A stretch of DNA of 8,313 bases from an uncultured Sediminibacterium sp. (GTDB lineage: Bacteria > Bacteroidota > Bacteroidia > Chitinophagales > Chitinophagaceae), in the NCBI GenBank assembly GCA_937907555.1, contig CALEST010000406.1, forward strand, positions 1 through 8,313. Reading direction: 5' to 3'. The position numbers and the translations under genes are program-made. Numbering within the stretch: the first letter of the stretch is position 1; each line of letters starts with the position of its first letter. The notes beneath the pieces were generated by a model, which saw only the letters and a program-made list of their open reading frames with translations, did not search any database and was not told where the DNA came from. Positions 6,596-8,313 of the stretch are shown piece after piece.

Positions 6596-8313
6596 CTATT
6601 GTATATTCACAAGAAAGGGCAATCTGGTCTGAGGTACTCCTACCATCTGCTTCACCTGTTTTAATTCACGGGTCACCTGCATTAAAGAAGGATCTATCTG
6701 TTCGCTGATGAATGACTGGGAAACCGATTTCTTATAGCCGCCCATGATCTGTTCAATCAGGGATTTCTTTTCGGGATATTCTTTCAGTTTTACGTTGTTC
6801 TTTTTAATGTCGGCCATACGGGCAGCACAATCAATGGCATCCTGTAAGCTGCCTATTCTATCCGTTAACCCAATTTTCAGTGCAGTGGTTCCCGTCCATA
6901 CCCTGCCTTGAGCAATACTGTCAATAGCCGGTACAGGTCGCTTTCTGCCATTGGCAACCCGGCTTAGGAAAGTAGCATAGATACTGTCTACCGAAGCCTG
7001 CAAAAATCTTTTTTCATTTTCATTCAGAGGCTTACTGATATCCCCCATATCAGCATAAGGTGCTGTTTTTACCCCATCAAAAGTAATTCCCAATTTGTTT
7101 TTAAAGAAAGCCTGCATATTGGGCACTACACTGAATACCCCAATGGAACCCGTAATGGTATTGGCATTGGCGAAAACACTATCTGCATTGCAGGCTATAT
7201 AATATCCTCCGGATGCAGCCACATCACCCATACTCACTACTACCGGCTTTTCCTTTCTGATTAAAGAAATTTCTCTCCAGATTACTTCACTGGCCAAAGC
7301 ACTGCCCCCACCGGAATTAATTCTGAATACCAGGGCTTTGATCGATTTATCAAAACGGATTTTACGCAGAATATTTTTATAATTATCACTGCCGATAGAT
7401 TCATTGTCTCCCTGTCCGGAAACGATATCGCCATTGGCATATACCAGGGCAACTTTTTCAGAACCGGAAGGCTCAAAATCGGTAGCCTGTGCATAATCGG
7501 AAAGTGAAACAAAATTGATTTTAGACTTTATTTCCTGTTTTAATTTTTTGCTGATGGCCGCTTTAATTTCATCGTCGTATTTCAGATCGTCCACCAATCC
7601 GTATTTTTTGGCATCTGCAGGGGTTTGAATCATCCCTTTTACTGCCAGCTCTCTTAAAAAAGCAGTGTCTTTGCTACGGGACAAGGCAGTAGCCTGCAGC
7701 ATCTGATTGTATAATTCGCCCAACCATACACTGGTCTGCAATTTATTGGCTTCTGTCATCTGCGTTTCGCGAAGCGGTTCTGTGGCACTTTTAAACTTGC
7801 CGGCATAAAAAATCTGTGGTTGAATATCCAGCTTATCCAGCATGCCTTTTAAAAAGAAAAGATTGGAAGAAAGACCGTTCCATTCCAAACCACCCTGTGG
7901 ATTGCAATACACTTCATTGGCTGCACTGGCTATATAATATCCTTTCTGAGAAATAACTTCCCCATGTGCAATTACAAATTTGCCGCTATTCTTAAACTCA
8001 ACAACAGCTTTACGTAATTCTTCACTGGCGGCAAAACCATTGGCATTGCTGGCAGAAAGAATATACATTCCTTTTACGGCTGAATCTTTCTGTGCATGTT
8101 TCAGCAATTGAATCACCTGGAACAGGGATGGCGGCTCTTCTTCGCCTTCATTTAAAATAGCCGAAAACGGGTCTTCTACAAATTGTTCCTTGAACGCCAC
8201 TGATAAATCGAGTACCAGAACTGCTTTTGAACCAATCAGGGGTTTATCGGAAGAAGCAGCAGCTGTGGCAATGCCAATTAAAATAAAGACCCCGATTATG
8301 GTAAATAAAATCA
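6596..8313 (-). CDS. sppA: Signal peptide peptidase SppA, 67K type (5' end outside window)
   Basis: SppA is a membrane-bound serine/lysine protease of family S49 that degrades leftover signal peptides and some membrane proteins. The frame stays open from the TAG at 6596-6598 to the right edge, giving 571 visible codons. At the visible N-terminus is a hydrophobic membrane anchor (I-L-F-T-I-I-G-V-F-I-L-I-G-I-A, read from 8311 downward), so only a few residues are probably missing. Two S49 repeats follow, as in the long E. coli type. The first holds the general-base lysine in G-K-F-K-S-A-T-E-P (codon 7790-7792). The second holds the nucleophile serine in G-D-V-A-A-S-G-G-Y-Y (codon 7211-7213). 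Both match the E. coli K209/S409 contexts, so the enzyme looks active. A GTG at 8198-8200 could be mistaken for a start, but it lies after the membrane anchor and is an internal valine. Permease and SRPBCC genes follow closely downstream. Confidence 0.95.
   Translation of the reverse strand, partial: ILFTIIGVFILIGIATAAASSDKPLIGSKAVLVLDLSVAFKEQFVEDPFSAILNEGEEEPPSLFQVIQLLKHAQKDSAVKGMYILSASNANGFAASEELRKAVVEFKNSGKFVIAHGEVISQKGYYIASAANEVYCNPQGGLEWNGLSSNLFFLKGMLDKLDIQPQIFYAGKFKSATEPLRETQMTEANKLQTSVWLGELYNQMLQATALSRSKDTAFLRELAVKGMIQTPADAKKYGLVDDLKYDDEIKAAISKKLKQEIKSKINFVSLSDYAQATDFEPSGSEKVALVYANGDIVSGQGDNESIGSDNYKNILRKIRFDKSIKALVFRINSGGGSALASEVIWREISLIRKEKPVVVSMGDVAASGGYYIACNADSVFANANTITGSIGVFSVVPNMQAFFKNKLGITFDGVKTAPYADMGDISKPLNENEKRFLQASVDSIYATFLSRVANGRKRPVPAIDSIAQGRVWTGTTALKIGLTDRIGSLQDAIDCAARMADIKKNNVKLKEYPEKKSLIEQIMGGYKKSVSQSFISEQIDPSLMQVTRELKQVKQMVGVPQTRLPFLVNIQ

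Noticed and set aside
1..8313. CRISPR array, transposon ends, tRNA/rRNA genes or a defence system
   Set aside because: No spaced direct repeats, transposase, integrase, long terminal inverted repeats or RNA-gene signatures were seen. All genes read as ordinary chromosomal families with similar composition.

Overview
The window looks like a chromosomal segment of a Bacteroidota bacterium, most plausibly from the Chitinophagaceae or a close relative. The lineage is inferred from three things: a classic SusC/SusD outer-membrane pair, A-rich leaders in place of clear Shine-Dalgarno sites before most starts, and a moderately AT-rich base composition. The genus cannot be fixed from the sequence alone.

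Layout, left to right. The plus strand opens with the last 73 codons of queG (epoxyqueuosine reductase, tRNA queuosine synthesis), which ends at 222. A 146-base AT-rich gap follows and carries two short inverted repeats. Next comes a two-gene plus-strand unit: a SusC-family TonB-dependent transporter (369-3515) and, 18 bases later, its SusD-family surface lipoprotein (3534-4841). A strong hairpin at 4872-4904 ends this unit. It lies between convergent genes and probably terminates transcription in both directions.

The right half is on the minus strand and reads leftwards: sppA (signal peptide peptidase, cut by the right edge of the window), an ABC-2 type transporter permease, and a small membrane-anchored SRPBCC-fold protein. 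The gaps are 21 bases and 1 base, so this looks like one operon.

Functionally, SusC and SusD should form a gated outer-membrane importer powered by TonB. Its substrate is not revealed, because no glycan-degrading enzyme, sigma factor, anti-sigma factor or sensor lies next to the pair. The minus-strand group is an envelope-themed set: a membrane protease, an export permease without its ATPase in view, and a lipid-binding-fold protein of unknown role. I found no CRISPR array, mobile element, RNA gene or obviously novel defence or biosynthetic system. The most useful points are the isolated SusCD pair, the inverted repeats just upstream of it, the permease lacking an ATPase, and two start-site corrections on the minus strand.
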